From the NCBI GenBank assembly GCA_030015575.1, contig JASDDO010000006.1, forward strand, positions 106,880,045 through 106,944,044: a DNA stretch of 64,000 nucleotides, written 5' to 3'. Positions 33,746 to 45,572 of the stretch are shown here, one piece after another (the stretch's first letter is position 1; each line of letters starts with the position of its first letter). This DNA comes from Agapanthus africanus. Lineage: Eukaryota > Streptophyta > Magnoliopsida > Asparagales > Amaryllidaceae. The position numbers were made by a program, and so were the translations under genes. The notes under the pieces were generated by a model. The model had not been told where the DNA came from. It saw only the letters and a list, made by a program, of their open reading frames with translations, and ran no database searches.

Positions 33746-35064
33746 TGTTCACACCATAATATTGTATTTTATATTCCCCATTCTTATGCATTTTACAATG
33801 AAAACAGGTGCTTTTGACGCATGTCTGCTACATGTTACAGGTTACAGGTTCTTGGACAGAAAACAGTGAAAACGAGGTAAAGACGATGAAAAAGTGAATT
33901 TTAACCAATGAACAGAAGATCTTGATCAAGCCTACATAAGAAACAGTTCACAAAGCAAGGTTCAAGACGTCAACACAAGCAACGGTTAAAAATCCACTAC
34001 AAATATTCACTGAGGATCTGGAACCAATGTAGAAGCCCAATTGATAAAAATATTGAAGAATAAGAAAGCCCAGGAAGCCCGGAGCCTGCAGCAGAATTTG
34101 CAGAGCCCAATCCTCCTTTTTGGCCGCGGAACCGCGGCCAAACCAGGCCTCAGGCCGCGGTTCCGCGGCCGTATAGAGCACGGAGTTCGAGAAAATTTAC
34201 CATAATGCAGAGGCGGCGCGGATCTTTGACTTGGTCTTTTCTTAGAGGGCATTTTGTTAAATGCAGATGTGCGAATCAAATGTAACCCTAGGGTTTCCTA
34301 TTCTCTATAAATAGGAACTCTAATCATTGTAATTCTTCATGCCTCCCTTTAATGAAAAAATTTAGAAATCTTTAGGAGATCATCGGTGTTTCTTCTCCAT
34401 TCAGAAATTCAGATCTGACAACCCTGCATGGATGATTGGAGGGATGCATCTGTAAGTAATTTAATTTCTTGCCTTAGATGTTAGCTTTGGGAAAGGCTTT
34501 TGAGAGATGAGATCTCTCATCCCTTTCTTACTCATCATATAGAATCTATAGGACTCCATGCATACATGCACATACGGCTCCCTACGGCACCCTATCCCTC
34601 GAGGTAGCGGTGATACCGTAGTATAAAGGCCCGGGTGTGATGTTTTCCATGGAGGTTAGGGTAAGAATCTCTAAAAGAAGGACAAGAACCTAGAAGAAGG
34701 AACACCTTCCCGAATGGATCTAATCCCCTTTATTGATAATTACCATAACTCCTCTTAGATCCTAATCTGGGTATAGAAAGCGTTGAGATTTATTTACATT
34801 TCCAAACCATTCCTAAACCTAACCCTAGCAAGATTTAGATCTAGATTAATTTAGTTTTTAGATAGAATTAGGTTTTTAGATTTAATAACAACTCCGAACA
34901 CCCTTCGGAATTAACTCGTGAGAACGAATCGGAAATTCACAACATCCCTGTGGACCGACCCGTACTCACCGGCTAGCTGCAAAGCGACGCCGTTCTTGAT
35001 TGCGGTTACAAATATTTTTGATCTATCTTTTAGAAAGCGCAAGCACGCTGAATCATACCAATCA
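33746..35064 (+). repeat. Gypsy LTR2 (internal, diverged)
   Basis: TGTTCACACC to ACCAATCA, 1319 bases. It has the same block order as LTR1 and LTR3 but is clearly diverged and carries extra sequence near its end. The GC-rich dyad is at 34121-34170 and the TATA box at 34306. The bases after it (AATG then TATGTTCGGTAAG) match the post-pol region near 42099 rather than a primer site, marking a recombination joint. Confidence 0.87.
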
Positions 35065-36166
35065 AATGTATGTTCGGTAAGTTTTCCTTTTGCATTCATA
35101 TGTATATTTCTGCATTGCATCTTTATATAAAAATCATAAAAATTTGAAAATTCCAAAAATAATTTTTTTTTATCATCTTTTATTGTTTGATGGGTTTTCT
35201 TTGTGGATCTTTGCAGGATTGACGGATCTGAAACAATACAGAAGGAGAATCAGGAAAAGGTACATCAGAACAGAGGTAGATTGCTACAGAAGAGCCGTAC
35301 AAATTTTTGCAGAGCACGATCCCTCCTGTTCACCGAGGAAACGCGGCCTATACGTGTCATCTGCGGCGCATCCGCGGCCCTCTGGAGCCCTCTCTGTGAA
35401 GAAATTGCACTGTTTGTTTTCTTTCCTTCCCCTCTGCAAATCCCCATATATCTTCTGTCAAGTCTTCTGCAGGATTCTTTGCGCTAAAAATCTTCTTCCC
35501 CCTTCCAATAATTGATTTTCTGCAGGATTCTTTGCGCCACGCTAAAAAGCAAATTGATTGCAAGTGATTTACTGCTTTGCATACTTTAATCTGACTTTAA
35601 GGGGCTATTGACCAATTCAGATTGGGTGGGGATTTCATCACCCTTCCCAGGACCCCAGAAATCACTTAAAGCATTTGCATTGACCACTTTTAATTTAAAA
35701 AATATTAGACTCAGCCCTAAAGACGTCGAGCTCAATAGGACAGAGGACTAGTATAGGCATCGGCCGTTTATCCTAACCGACATTGCGGTGTCTAGGCTGG
35801 TGGTTTTTAATTAGGCCCACTGTCGTGGTGGTTCCTTCCCACTTACCTGGCCGTACTTGTCTGTGAAGAGGCGGTTTGAGGTCCTATCTCTAGCCCTTTG
35901 GAACAGTTAGGAGCTGTCTAGCTGACCTAGGTGACCCTAGACTTAGGCCTGATTGTGCATGTGTGGTTAATTGCAATTGTGTCACTAGTCTCTTTTCAAA
36001 ATCTTTTTGCAAAAGCACACTTAAAAAGAAAAAGGAAAATCTTTTCAAAACTTGCAACTTGTCGCTAAAGAATCTTTGCACTCACTTACACCACTTCTTC
36101 TCATTGACGTTTTCTTACCTTCACATTCTGTCTTTCATCTTTCGACTACACTAATCCTTTTAGTGT
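35065..36166 (+). mobile_element. Gypsy unit 2 leader
   Basis: Begins with a short segment matching 42099-42180 of the post-pol region, then from about 35110 follows the unit 1 leader almost exactly. The GC-rich dyad copy is at about 35332-35379. No gene seen. Confidence 0.75.
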
Positions 36167-38077
36167 ATGTCCGGTTGGGCTAGGGACCCTAACGCCCGAT
36201 TAGTCCGTGTTTCGTTGGTACCGACCGACGAACCTTTCGACTCCGAAGTCGAAATCTTGTCCACTTCTTCACTTTCGCCATCGCATTCTTTCGAAGGTAT
36301 GTCGGGATACGATCCTAACAACACCTTACAGACGGGAAGGATTCCACCTCCGCCAGGTGCGAATAACCTGAATCTTCCGCCTGTCGAAGCGCCCGCACGA
36401 GTCGCGCTCCAGGATCTTTTCTACCCCATCCGCACCGCCCTTCCTATTTGTCTTTCCCTTCCACCGGCTAATGGGGACAATTTCGAGATCAAACCCCACT
36501 TCATCAACATGCTGCCTAAGTTTCATGGTTTGGAATCCGAAGATGCATATATCTTTATCAACAAATTCCAAAACGTTTGCGCCATGATGAAAACTACCCA
36601 ATTAAGTGATGACGCTATAAGGCTAAGGGTCATTCCTTTCACCTTATGTGACCTTGCCGAGAAGTGGCTATACAGCACCGCATCACACTCAATTAGAAAT
36701 TGGGACGAGTTTGTGAAAGCTTTTCTTAAAAAGTTCTATCCTCATTACAAAACTGCTAAAATCCGTAATGAAATTATACAATTTTCACAGCTTCCTGCCG
36801 AACCATTTTGGAAATGTTTTGAAAGATTTAAAGACCTTCTAGTTCAATGCCCTCACCATGGAATCGAAAGATGGCAACTTTGCCAAACCTTATACGAGGG
36901 ATTGAACCCGGCAACGAAGCAGTTGCTAGAAACTATTAGTCAAGGTCACTTTCTGTCCAAGTCTAGTGAGGAAGCGTGGCAGTTTCTTGAGGATCTTAGT
37001 GAGCAAACGATTCAGTGGGAGAGCACCAAGACCACATCATCATCTTCTTCTATTGGTCAACCTAGGGCAGGCATACATCAAGTAGAGATGTCAATTGCTA
37101 TGAAGGCCGAGATGGCCGCTCTTACGAAAAAGCTAGAAGCGCTTGAGACCAAAATCTCAGCACCTTCTCCTGCCCTTGTCATGCCCCCACGAACTGTTTG
37201 TGCTTGTTGTTCGGATCCATCACATCTCACTGAAGAGTGTCCTTACACTGCATCCACTCAAGGACAAGATCAAGTCAATGCTGCCTTTCAGCAACGACAA
37301 AGAAATGATCCATACTCTTCAACATACAATCCGGGTTGGAAGAGCCACCCTAATTTCTCTTGGAACCAAAATCAACAAGTCCAAGGAAACAACAATTTTC
37401 AAAGAGCTCCTCCTCCACAACAACAACAAGCACCTCCACAAGCTCAATTTCAGCAGCCTCCCCAACAGCAACCTTACCCTAATCAGATGAACAATTTTGT
37501 GCCCAACAATTTTGTTCCCCCTCAAAATGCTGTTAGCTCGCTCGAAAGAAGTCTAGAAGCATTCCTAAAGCAATCTGCACAGTCCACAGCTAGGATAGAG
37601 ACTTCTGTTCAATCTTTGGTGCAAAACAGTGCTTCACATGATCAAAGCATCAAAGCTATTGAGGCACAAATTGCACAACTCAACACAGCATTGAAAGAGC
37701 GAGAGAAAGGAAAACTTCCGTCTCAACCACTCCCAAATCCCGGTCACGCACATATTGCACATGAACAACAGAATCATAACGTGAATGCTGTGACTACGTT
37801 GAGATCCGGAAAAGTGCTGCAAAACAATGTGGGTATTCACCGTGACACCTCTGCCGGTGGTTCTTCATCTTCCTCTTCTTCTTCGTTAGAGCCTATTCTC
37901 CATCCTTCACATGGCTCTACTTCTTCTAGCTCGAACGGACCCTCTCCTCACAACACGAACACATCTACACGGGGTTCCGTTCCAACTCAACAATCTGATC
38001 CACAAAAATTGGACTCAACAACTTTTCAAAATGTTCCTTTTCCAAATCGGTTGAGATCCAATAAACCAACTCCATAG
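36167..38077 (+). CDS. gag: Gypsy gag
   Basis: 636-residue frame. The retrotransposon gag domain lies at about residues 135-290 (LCDLAEKWLYS, WDEFVKAFLKKFYP, FKDLLVQCPHHG, LYEGLNPATKQLLE), typical of Athila-type capsid proteins. There is a CCHC zinc knuckle near 344-357 (CACCSDPSHLTEEC), then a Gln/Pro-rich tail with QQQ runs and a short coiled-coil-like stretch. The product would form the nucleocapsid that packages element RNA. The pol frame adjoins immediately downstream, as expected for gag followed by protease. Looks whole over its recognised parts. Confidence 0.9.
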   Translation: MSGWARDPNARLVRVSLVPTDEPFDSEVEILSTSSLSPSHSFEGMSGYDPNNTLQTGRIPPPPGANNLNLPPVEAPARVALQDLFYPIRTALPICLSLPPANGDNFEIKPHFINMLPKFHGLESEDAYIFINKFQNVCAMMKTTQLSDDAIRLRVIPFTLCDLAEKWLYSTASHSIRNWDEFVKAFLKKFYPHYKTAKIRNEIIQFSQLPAEPFWKCFERFKDLLVQCPHHGIERWQLCQTLYEGLNPATKQLLETISQGHFLSKSSEEAWQFLEDLSEQTIQWESTKTTSSSSSIGQPRAGIHQVEMSIAMKAEMAALTKKLEALETKISAPSPALVMPPRTVCACCSDPSHLTEECPYTASTQGQDQVNAAFQQRQRNDPYSSTYNPGWKSHPNFSWNQNQQVQGNNNFQRAPPPQQQQAPPQAQFQQPPQQQPYPNQMNNFVPNNFVPPQNAVSSLERSLEAFLKQSAQSTARIETSVQSLVQNSASHDQSIKAIEAQIAQLNTALKEREKGKLPSQPLPNPGHAHIAHEQQNHNVNAVTTLRSGKVLQNNVGIHRDTSAGGSSSSSSSSLEPILHPSHGSTSSSSNGPSPHNTNTSTRGSVPTQQSDPQKLDSTTFQNVPFPNRLRSNKPTP

Positions 38078-41000
38078 ATGGAGAAGATTGTAGAGTTGTT
38101 CAAACAGGTTAGCATAAATATCCCTCTTTTGGATGCAATCCAACAAGTTCCTTCATATGCAAAAATCTTAAAGGACTTATGCACCAAAAAGAGGAAGTCA
38201 CAAGTACCAAAGAAAGTTTTCGTGACTAGTGCTGTTAGTGATGCTCTTGTCAATTCTTTGCCCCCAAAGCACAAGGAGCCCGGTTGTCCTATTATTTCGA
38301 TCACAATTGGGAACAAGACCATCAATAGAGCACTATTAGATCTTGGTGCTGGTGTCAATTTGCTACCCTATTCGGTGTACGAACAATTAGGCGTTGGAGA
38401 GCTCAAGCCTACTCATTGCACTCTCCAAATGGCCGACCGATCAATCACCCACCCTAGGGGAGAGTTGGAGGATGTGTTAATTAGAGTAGGGGATTTCATT
38501 TTCCCCGTGGACTTTATTGTTATGGATACACAGCCTGTCGCTAACCCCCGTAATCAAATTCCGGTGATACTTGGTCGACCATTCCTCGCGACTTCTAACG
38601 CGGTAATCAACTGTCGTAATGGTTCAATGAATCTATCTTTTGGCAAGATGACAGTTGAACTTAACATTTTCAAGTTAGGAAGTCAGCCTTGCGAGCCTAA
38701 TTCTAGCGTACTTGATGTGTGCTCGATCGATGAGATCTCGGAGGAGGACTGTGAGTTCGAGAATTTCATGTTTGATCACAGTAATATTGACGCCACTAGT
38801 GCTTTCCTCCTAGAATCCGACACAGCTTTCACGACGGACAAAGATTATGAGTGTTTCACCTTTGTTGATGATCTTGAAGACTCTCCACCCGAGTTTGAGT
38901 CTTTTGCTTTTTCGGATGAGTTAGTTGAACCATCCGACTCGGTAGCGTACACTCAATTTGAACCTTTGATGGAATCCTTCGAGTTTGAAACAGTTACTCC
39001 ATTGTTGCCATCTATTGTTTCACCACCTAAACTCGAGCTAAAGCTTTTGCCGTCACACCTAAAATATGCTTATCTAGGTGAAAATGAGACCTTACCAGTT
39101 ATCATATCGGCTTCTCTAGCTCTTGAGCAAGAGAAGGCTCTTTTAACGGTCTTATACAATAATCGGCAAGCTTTCGGCTGGTCTATGGCGGACATCAAGG
39201 GGATTAGTCCCCTCATAGTCGAACATCATATACACTTGATAGATGATGCCAAGCCGGCAAGGGATCCACAAAGACGCCTCAACCCCATCATGAAAGAGGC
39301 GGTCAAGAAGGAGATTGTTAAGTGTCTTGATAGCGGTATCATTTACCCTATCTCGGATAGCCAATGGGTTAGCCCCATTCATGTCGTGCCAAAGAAATCG
39401 GGCATCACGGTCATCACCAATGAGGCAAATGAGTTAATTCCCACTCGCACCCAAACTGGGTGGCGAGTTTGCATCGACTACCGAAAACTCAATGCCGCGA
39501 CAAGGAAGGACCACTTTCCTTTACCATTCATTGACCAAATGCTAGAACGATTGGCAGGGCACGAATTCTACTTCTTTTTAGATGGCTATTCCGGTTATAA
39601 TCAAGTCCCCATAGCCAAAGAGGATCAAGACAAGACTACATTTACTTGTCCCTTTGGCACTTTTGCTTATCGTCGCATGCCCTTTGGGTTATGCAATGCA
39701 CCCGCTACATTTCAGCGGTGTATGATGGGGATCTTTTCGGACATGGTGGAGAAGTTTTTGGAAATCTTTATGGATGATTTCTCCATTTTTGGTGACTCCT
39801 TCGATGAGTGTTTACGACATCTTGACGCAGTTCTCACCCACTGTAGGGAAAAGAACTTGACTTTGAATTGGGAGAAATGCCACTTTATGGTACGAGAAGG
39901 CATTGTCTTAGGACACGTCATCTCGCAAAACGGCATAGAGGTTGATAGAGCTAAAATCGAAGTCATTTCTAATCTTCCTCCTCCTAAATGCGTCAAAGAT
40001 ATCCGAGCTTTCCTTGGCCATGCCGGTTTTTATAGACGGTTCATCAAGGACTTTAGCAAGATTGCTAGACCCTTGACTCTCTTGTTGGCCAAGGACACTA
40101 CTTTTGTTTTTGACTCAACTTGCATAAAAGCATTCGAGTCTTTGAAACACTCACTCATTTCTGCGCCCATCCTTTCATCTCCAGACTGGACGCACCCTTT
40201 TGAAATTATGTGCGACGCATCAGATTTTGCCATTGGTGCTGTTCTTGGACAGCACATTAACAAGATGCCGCATGTAATTTACTACGCTAGCCGAACATTA
40301 AATGAGGCCCAATTAAACAACACAACAACAGAAAAAGAGTTTTTAGCGGTTGTGTTTGCACTTGAAAAATTTCGGCCTTATTTAATCGGCTCTCCAGTTA
40401 TAGTGTACACGGATCACTCAGCTCTTCGCTACCTTTTTGCGAAGAAGGATGCTAAGTCTAGGCTAATACGTTGGATCCTTTTGCTGCAAGAATTTGACCT
40501 TGTTATAAGGGACAAAAAGGGATGTGAAAACGTAGTGGCCGATCACCTTTCACGACTTCCTTCTTCGCCTACACTTGAACTGCCTATCACTGATGCTTTC
40601 CCCGATGAGCAACTCTTGACCGTTTCTTGCGAACCATGGTTTGCCGATATTGTAAACTACTTAGCCACCGGCTTGATACCTAACGATTGGTCGAAACAAG
40701 ACAAACTACGATTTTTGTCCCAAGTAAAGCATTTTTACTGGGATGAACCTTATCTTTTTAAATATTGTTCCGACCAAATCATTCGCCGGTGTGTACCTGA
40801 AAATGAGGTCAAGAGTGTGCTGTCTTTTTGCCACGATCAAGCATGTGGCGGGCACTTTGGCCCAAAGAAGACAGCCGAGAAAGTTTTGCAGTGTGGTTTC
40901 TATTGGCCACGACTCTTCAAAGATGCATTCGAATACTGCAAAACTTTCTCCCGGTGCCAACACTTGGGCCGGATATCGCGGAGAAACGAAATGCCGCTCC

Positions 41001-41926
41001 AACCGATTTTGGTTGTAGACATTTTTGATGTTTGGGGTATAGACTTCATGGGACCATTTCCTAACTCTTTTGGAAATGTGTATATTCTTTTGGCTGTTGA
41101 CTATGTTTCAAAATGGGTCGAGGCTGTGCCTAGTCGAACGAATGATAACAAGGTTGTCGTTCGATTTCTAAAAGAACACATCTTTTCTCGATTTGGGCAC
41201 TCTCGCGCAATAATAAGTAATAATGGTTCTCACTTTTGCAATAGGACTTTTGAGTCCCTAATGCGCAAATACTCTATCACCCATAAACTGTCAACGCCAT
41301 ACCATCCCCAAACATGTGGGCAAGCCGAGATCTCGAATAGACAAATTAAGCAAATCTTGGAGAAAACGGTTTCTAAAAACCGTAAAGATTGGTCACTAAA
41401 ATTGATCGATGCACTATGGGCTTTCCGTACTGCATACAAGACCGATCTCGGCATGTCTCCAGACCGGCTTGTTTACGGGAAGGCTTGCCACCTTCCAGTA
41501 GAAATTGAGCACAAGGCATTTTGGGCCATTAAAGAGCTGAATCTATCTTTAGGAGATGCGGGCAGCAATCGAAAGCTGCAATTGAATGAATTGGAGGAGC
41601 TGCGGGATGAGGCATATGATAATGCCGTGATTGCTAAGAATCGAGTTAAGGTATTTCATGATAAAAACCTTTTACGAAAGACATTTAAACCAGATCAACA
41701 GGTTTTATTATATGATACTCGGTTACACTTTCATCCCGGCAAGCTCCGTTCTAGATGGAGAGGACCTTTTGTAGTCCGCACCGTTTATCCGCACGGTGCG
41801 GTTGATCTTGAGAATCCAGAAGACGGTACTTTATTCAAAGTAAATGGACATCGATTGAAACCGTTCTTCTCAGCGGACCATTCGGAGGAGCTCCTGCTTT
41901 TGCAGGAGCCGATTTACACCGATTGA
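38078..41926 (+). CDS. pol: Gypsy pol: protease, reverse transcriptase, RNase H, integrase
   Basis: 1282 residues in the gypsy order. The aspartic protease region is near 85-97 ([12 protein letters not shown]). A long acidic linker follows (about 215-310). Reverse transcriptase runs from about 390 to 620 with FMDDFS near 564-569 and [13 protein letters not shown]. RNase H runs from about 700 to 830 ([23 protein letters not shown]). Integrase follows from about 915, with [22 protein letters not shown] and [12 protein letters not shown]. The ending (HRLKPFF) has no chromodomain. Wording of the reverse transcriptase and [17 protein letters not shown] is characteristic of Athila-type elements. 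Looks whole or nearly so. Confidence 0.92.
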   Translation: MEKIVELFKQVSINIPLLDAIQQVPSYAKILKDLCTKKRKSQVPKKVFVTSAVSDALVNSLPPKHKEPGCPIISITIGNKTINRALLDLGAGVNLLPYSVYEQLGVGELKPTHCTLQMADRSITHPRGELEDVLIRVGDFIFPVDFIVMDTQPVANPRNQIPVILGRPFLATSNAVINCRNGSMNLSFGKMTVELNIFKLGSQPCEPNSSVLDVCSIDEISEEDCEFENFMFDHSNIDATSAFLLESDTAFTTDKDYECFTFVDDLEDSPPEFESFAFSDELVEPSDSVAYTQFEPLMESFEFETVTPLLPSIVSPPKLELKLLPSHLKYAYLGENETLPVIISASLALEQEKALLTVLYNNRQAFGWSMADIKGISPLIVEHHIHLIDDAKPARDPQRRLNPIMKEAVKKEIVKCLDSGIIYPISDSQWVSPIHVVPKKSGITVITNEANELIPTRTQTGWRVCIDYRKLNAATRKDHFPLPFIDQMLERLAGHEFYFFLDGYSGYNQVPIAKEDQDKTTFTCPFGTFAYRRMPFGLCNAPATFQRCMMGIFSDMVEKFLEIFMDDFSIFGDSFDECLRHLDAVLTHCREKNLTLNWEKCHFMVREGIVLGHVISQNGIEVDRAKIEVISNLPPPKCVKDIRAFLGHAGFYRRFIKDFSKIARPLTLLLAKDTTFVFDSTCIKAFESLKHSLISAPILSSPDWTHPFEIMCDASDFAIGAVLGQHINKMPHVIYYASRTLNEAQLNNTTTEKEFLAVVFALEKFRPYLIGSPVIVYTDHSALRYLFAKKDAKSRLIRWILLLQEFDLVIRDKKGCENVVADHLSRLPSSPTLELPITDAFPDEQLLTVSCEPWFADIVNYLATGLIPNDWSKQDKLRFLSQVKHFYWDEPYLFKYCSDQIIRRCVPENEVKSVLSFCHDQACGGHFGPKKTAEKVLQCGFYWPRLFKDAFEYCKTFSRCQHLGRISRRNEMPLQPILVVDIFDVWGIDFMGPFPNSFGNVYILLAVDYVSKWVEAVPSRTNDNKVVVRFLKEHIFSRFGHSRAIISNNGSHFCNRTFESLMRKYSITHKLSTPYHPQTCGQAEISNRQIKQILEKTVSKNRKDWSLKLIDALWAFRTAYKTDLGMSPDRLVYGKACHLPVEIEHKAFWAIKELNLSLGDAGSNRKLQLNELEELRDEAYDNAVIAKNRVKVFHDKNLLRKTFKPDQQVLLYDTRLHFHPGKLRSRWRGPFVVRTVYPHGAVDLENPEDGTLFKVNGHRLKPFFSADHSEELLLLQEPIYTD

Positions 41927-43390
41927 TTTCCTCCACCTTCACCCTCGAATTTCTTTTTTTTTTCCCAAAACTTTATTTCAAATAAGTTTGGGGGTGTGTA
42001 TACTATGTAAATATAATAATAAGCAGGAACTCGCCGATATTATCAACCCATTTGGTGCAGCATGACAGTGAGGACACTGTCCATTATAAGTTTGGGGGTA
42101 TGTTCGGTAAGTTTTCCTTTTGCATTCATATGTATATTTCTGCATTGCATCTTTATATAAAAATCATAAAAATTTGAAAAATTTGAAAATAAAAAAATTA
42201 GAAAACAGAAAAACCCATAAAAATTGAAAAAATTCAAAAATTATAAAAATTAATGTATTCAATTCTGGTTAATTGACTTGAGTTTGATAAATAGGTTAAC
42301 TGGCTAGGAAAAACTAAATCTTAGACTTAGCAAATTAAAAACCCTAAAAATAACCTTCCTTAGAGTTTAACTGTGGAAAGCATATGTCTTTGTAGGTTAT
42401 CTAGAAATAGGCAAATTTTGGGTTCAGTTCTTGGGCTAAGTCGAAACGAAGGAAAAGTATTAAAACTTTTATTAGAGTATAAGTTTGAAAAATAGTTTCT
42501 AGCTTAAGTCTAGATTCTGAAAATGTATACCCTACAAAATGCACAAACACGCACCTTGAAACTTGGATTAGTAGAAGAGACCTTGAAATACTCTTGTCTA
42601 ACGTCCTTAGCACAATGAAAAAGAAAAAAAAAGTGGATAAAGAAAAAAAAATGGACACTGGTTTTTGTGATTACTTAAGGCTGTAAAAATAGAAAAATAT
42701 TTAGCGAGGGTGCTACTGCTAAAAGCTTTGGGTGTTGCAAAACTAGGAAGTACGCCTTAAAGTGCTAACGCATCTTGTAATCGGTTGTTGGTACCTCAAG
42801 AAGTATTAACAGTCGCATGAAGGATGTGAAAGCGAAGTCTCACAAGTGCTTTGGACAATGGACGGGAGTACGATTGCTTGATTTGAATTTCCAAGTGTAG
42901 GGGTGATATTTACACACACGTAGGGATATGTGATTGGAGTTTAGATAAGAGAAGGGAATGAAGAATAGAACTTATGTCTTTAATAGAGTTGATAGAAATT
43001 CCTAAGTGGAGATGGAACTCTAGAAGGAAAACTTAAGAAATGCCGAAAGCTAGGTAATTCTACAGGATATATGTAATCTTAAGTTAAATAATGAGGAAGT
43101 GTGAAGAATATGGGTGGATAATTTGCGGGTCGACGATAATAGAACTCCTTGTTAGAAAACCTAAATGGAGAACAAAAGTCGAGAAACCAAGTTGATAGGA
43201 TTTTGTGGGTAGTATCCGCTGAAAACCCTCAGGAGACAACACTCCTCCTACTAGGGACACCTAGAGGTTTAACGGCTTGTTGCACGAGCTCAGTGCAATC
43301 GCGTTTCCCTGCGAAAGTGTGGCTAGGTTAGATTTTTATTTAAATAATCAGTTTGCTCGAGGGCGAGCAAAAGATAAGTTTGGGGGTATT
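41927..43390 (+). mobile_element. Gypsy unit 2 3' non-coding region
   Basis: No envelope-like frame seen. AAGTTTGGGGGT occurs three times (near 41981, 42088 and 43377, the last directly before LTR3). The hairpin GACAGTG-AGGA-CACTGTC precedes the second copy (42064-42081). The rest is A/T-rich. Confidence 0.75.
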
Positions 43391-44763
43391 TGTTCATAAC
43401 ATAATATTGCATTTTGTATTCCCCATTCTTATGCATTTTACAATAAAAACAGGTGCTTTTGACCCATGTCTGCTACATGTTACAGGTTACAGGTTCTTGG
43501 CGCGAAAACAGTGAAAAACACAAAAGACGACACAAAAGAAGGATTTTTGACCAACAAATAGGAAGATCTTAGTAAAGCCCGGCAGAAGAACGGTTCACCA
43601 TCAACAAGGCAACTCAAGATCCAAATTTGCAAGAAAGACGGGTAAAAGATCCAATGCAAAGAGTTCACTGGAAATCTGGAATTACTGCAGAAGCCCAACT
43701 GATGAAAAGAATAAATAAACAAGAAGCCCAGAAGAACCAAAAGAAGCCCAAGAAAAATCCAATGCTGATCTCATCATTGGGCCGCGGAACCGCGGCCCAA
43801 GCGCGCCCATGCCGCGGTTCCGCGGCTACCTTAAGCCCTAGTGCGCATAAATTTTTACCATAACTCCTTGGTGGCTGTGGAAAGATTTTCTAGGGGTATA
43901 TTTGTAACTTTAGACATGCGGTGCAATTGTAAACCTAGGGTTTCTATGTCCTATAAATAGAACCCAAGACCTTGTATTTTCTTATGCCTCTACTCATGAA
44001 TAAAATTCTGTTTTCTTGAAGTTAGAGCGCATCAAAAGTAAGTAGGTTATTTTCCTTGCAATAGTTATAGTTTTTTATCTGTTTTTATTTTCTCGTCTTA
44101 GTTTAAATTAGTTTAGTTTTTATTAATTTGCAATCGATGTTTTCTCTCTTTAATAAATTCTTGTCTTTTTACATCCCCTCAATGAGCGAGTAGTTTCCTC
44201 GCTTGTTAGGGTTAGGAATAGGGAAGGATTTGAGAGATGAAGATCTCTCATCTCTTTTCGTTGCTAAACTTTTATGAACATTAGAACTCCATGCATACCT
44301 TTTTATTCCGCTCCCTACGGCACTTTTACCCGCAAGGTAACGGTGATTCCGTAGTCTAAAGGCCCGAATTTTAAGGTTTTCCATGGAGGTTAGGGTGAAG
44401 ATTAAGAAAGGAAGGACAAGGATCTAGAGGAAGAATCAATCTTCCCAATCATCCTAATCCCCTTTGTTAATATTTACCATAACTCTAATATGATACATTT
44501 AATTAATAGCAATGGAAAGAGATGCAGATCTTTGTTTACCAAATTTTCCCTAAACCTAATCCTAGCAAGTTTCTAATCCTAGTCTCATACAACTTCAATT
44601 TTTAGGTTTAATTATAAATCCAAACACCATTTGGAATTAACTCGTAAGAACTTAAAGGAAATTTTCACATCCCTGTGGACCGACCCGTACCACCGGCTAG
44701 CTTCAAGCGACGCCGTTCTTGATTGCGGTAAATATTTTTGATCGACAAAACCTCTCTTAATCA
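43391..44763 (+). repeat. Gypsy LTR3 (3' outer)
   Basis: Partner of LTR1, same length of 1373 bases, TGTTCATAAC to CTTAATCA, followed by the ATCCC duplication. GC-rich dyad at 43779-43826, TATA box at 43952. Confidence 0.92.
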
Positions 44764-45572
44764 ATCCCTTCATCGGGAGTGACCCCTTTAGCAAAACTAG
44801 AAAAGCCTAAAAAACACTCCATTTAAAATCACTCGATTCTACGACGATATCAAGTTCATTACGCTCAGGGTTTTCTGAAAAACCTGCGTAGCCCTCCGTC
44901 AGTTCAGATAGATATTATTTAGTATTCGTGCTATGTTTGTTGACTTAGTTAAGGCATAGTGTACGGTAGCTAAGTAATGTTTATCTGCTAAAACATGAGA
45001 TGTGATTGGATTAGGGTATTCGTACGGCTTTGTTGACTTAGTTAAGGGTCGTACGGGTAGGTTTAATTCAATCGGGAAATGTACGGGTCGAACTTGACTT
45101 GCGATTTATGGTTTGTTGACTTAGTTAAGGTCATAGATCGCTAGGGGCAAAATATTATTGGGAATTTCAAGTGTTGAAATTTGCAATGAGATTGCATACC
45201 TTCTATAAGATAGTTGGATCCTGATACCCGCTGAGAGTAAGAGTTACTCCTGGGAGAGTTTCACACATTGCAATTAGCCGATCAAGTAGGTGTCTAGAAA
45301 GGTGTTAACGGGGTTATGCCTCTGGGAAAACGAGGTTTACTTATAATTAGGTTCGTGCGAAAGCACGGGGGACCTCCCTCAAAGTACCGACACTGGCCTG
45401 GCTGAAAGATTGGCGAACTTGTAGCGTGTAATTAATCCCGGCTAGTCTTTCCTTTTAGGGTTTGAAGGAAGATTTGATTAAAACAGTGGGAGACATCCTG
45501 ATTAGATATATTAGATAACCAATCTAATCTTGCAAGAGCATACGCTGAGTGTTTTCTTCTCTCTCTCTCCAG
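44764..45572 (+). mobile_element. B3 leader, part 2
   Basis: Resumes with ATCCC in the middle of the second CCCTTCACCGGGAGTG-type block. It carries the stem-loop triad (TTGACTTAGTTAAGG three times, 44940, 45033, 45116) and the GAAA-loop hairpin (45349-45375). It ends in a polypyrimidine run and CAG at 45572. Confidence 0.78.
44940..45141 (+). other. Triad of stem-loops in B3 leader
   Basis: Three unchanged copies of TTGACTTAGTTAAGG. The second has outer arms CGTACGGC/GTCGTACG, the third GCGATTTATG (45101-45110)/TCATAGATCGC (45131-45141). Loop TTA here, against TAT in B2 and TCC in C2. Confidence 0.77.

Larger units (their letters stand above)
27663..44763 (+). mobile_element. Athila-like Ty3/gypsy composite with three LTRs
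   Basis: Outer LTRs 27663-29035 and 43391-44763 (1373 bases each) are flanked by ATCCC (27658-27662, 44764-44768). A third, diverged LTR (33746-35064) lies inside. Order: LTR1, tRNA-Asp primer site, leader, chimeric gag-like frame, 3' non-coding, LTR2, leader, gag, pol, 3' non-coding, LTR3. Only LTR1 is followed by the primer site, so the whole 17.1 kb probably inserted as one unit (inference). Outer LTRs differ at about 18 positions plus two small length differences (about 1.3 percent), roughly half a million years at usual rates. gag and pol look whole or nearly so. I see no envelope-like frame. Confidence 0.9.

Noticed and set aside
41927-43390. Possible envelope gene after gypsy pol
   Set aside because: Some Athila elements carry an envelope-like frame here, but I see only short frames, A/T-rich DNA and polypurine tracts.
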